From positions 1 to 5,677 of the forward strand of contig PRDV01000041.1 in the NCBI GenBank assembly GCA_003174035.1: a DNA stretch of 5,677 nt, in the 5' to 3' direction. The DNA is from Candidatus Babelota bacterium. Its GTDB lineage: Bacteria > Babelota > Babeliae > Babelales > Babelaceae. The stretch's first letter is position 1. Each line of letters opens with the position of its first letter. Under the pieces are notes generated by a model. The model saw only the letters and a list, made by a program, of their open reading frames with translations. It did not search any database and was not told the origin of the DNA. The position numbers and the translations under genes were made by a program. Positions 5,395-5,677 of the stretch are shown here, one piece after another.

Positions 5395-5677
5395 CTAGAG
5401 ATTTGATTCCATTATTTTTCTCGTTTCAGCCTTGTACAGCTCAACTGCAGGCTGATCAAAAGGATTAATACCCATTAAGCGAGCAAGAAACAGGGTTTCT
5501 ACCATTTTTGTGAGCATAAATGCTCCTAGAGCTTTACTGCTCTTTCTTTCGAGATCAATAATCATATAAGGGCGCTGTTCCTTTTTATAGGCAGCAGCAA
5601 CTCCTTTAAAAATCGCTTCTTTAATGCTGCTCACTGAGCGATGTGCAAGTCCTGGAATAATACGCGTAAGTTCATTA
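5395..5677 (-). CDS. pgi: Glucose-6-phosphate isomerase, C-terminal fragment
   Basis: The minus-strand frame is open from the window edge to TAG at 5397-5395, giving the last 93 residues. It interconverts glucose 6-phosphate and fructose 6-phosphate in the cytoplasm, in glycolysis and sugar supply for the envelope. The fragment contains KALGAFMLTKMVETLFLARL followed by MGINPFDQPAVELYK, which is the C-terminal signature of the phosphoglucose isomerase family. The lysine in VELYK is at the position of the catalytic lysine in that family. The final residues are TRKIMESNL. The start lies beyond 5677, and an internal GTG at 5634 is a valine, not a start. The gene is convergent with the short ankyrin paralog. 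Confidence 0.93.
   Translation of the reverse strand, partial: NELTRIIPGLAHRSVSSIKEAIFKGVAAAYKKEQRPYMIIDLERKSSKALGAFMLTKMVETLFLARLMGINPFDQPAVELYKAETRKIMESNL

Noticed and set aside
1..5677. CRISPR array, tRNA, rRNA or insertion sequence
   Set aside because: No regularly spaced direct repeats, cloverleaf-like segments, rRNA motifs, transposase frames or terminal inverted repeats were seen. The only large repeats are the paralogous protein-coding blocks.

Overview
The window looks like part of a small AT-leaning bacterial genome. The best guess is Candidatus Dependentiae (TM6), or a similar bacterium living in protists. This is inference: it rests on two large exported ankyrin-type proteins with short KK-hydrophobic signal peptides ending in a shared 'AMES' junction, a style I associate with that phylum. 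No rRNA or marker gene here settles it. The standard code fits, because tryptophans are TGG and the second ankyrin gene ends in TGA.

Layout. Positions 1-542 (minus) hold most of an AbiEi-type antitoxin/regulator gene (type IV AbiE toxin-antitoxin family), cut by the window edge and broken by an in-frame TGA at 381-383. Its upstream region carries a plausible sigma70-type promoter whose -10 lies inside a perfect 15-bp palindrome, the layout expected of an autoregulated antitoxin gene. Positions 546-725 form a divergent intergenic region with two further dyads, a TTGACA box, and a hairpin that would bury the Shine-Dalgarno sequence of the next gene.

Positions 726-3542 and 3579-5375 (plus) are two tandem paralogous genes, 36 nt apart and probably one operon. 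Both encode a signal peptide, a variable helical Ala/Gln-rich N-terminal part, a degenerate ankyrin-like domain and a strongly conserved C-terminal domain of about 170 residues (about 72% identical by hand count). The first protein has an extra block of about 300 residues, mostly canonical ankyrin repeats, which the second lacks. Their likely role is protein-protein contact outside the cytoplasm, possibly with a host, but no partner or activity can be read from the sequence.

Positions 5395-5677 (minus) are the C-terminal end of glucose-6-phosphate isomerase, convergent with the second ankyrin gene and only 19 nt from it. The window therefore shows an accessory island (a decayed toxin-antitoxin gene plus a duplicated ankyrin pair) beside a core glycolytic gene. 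The most unusual points are the nonsense-interrupted antitoxin with its operator intact, the block difference between the ankyrin paralogs, and the hairpin over the first paralog's ribosome binding site.
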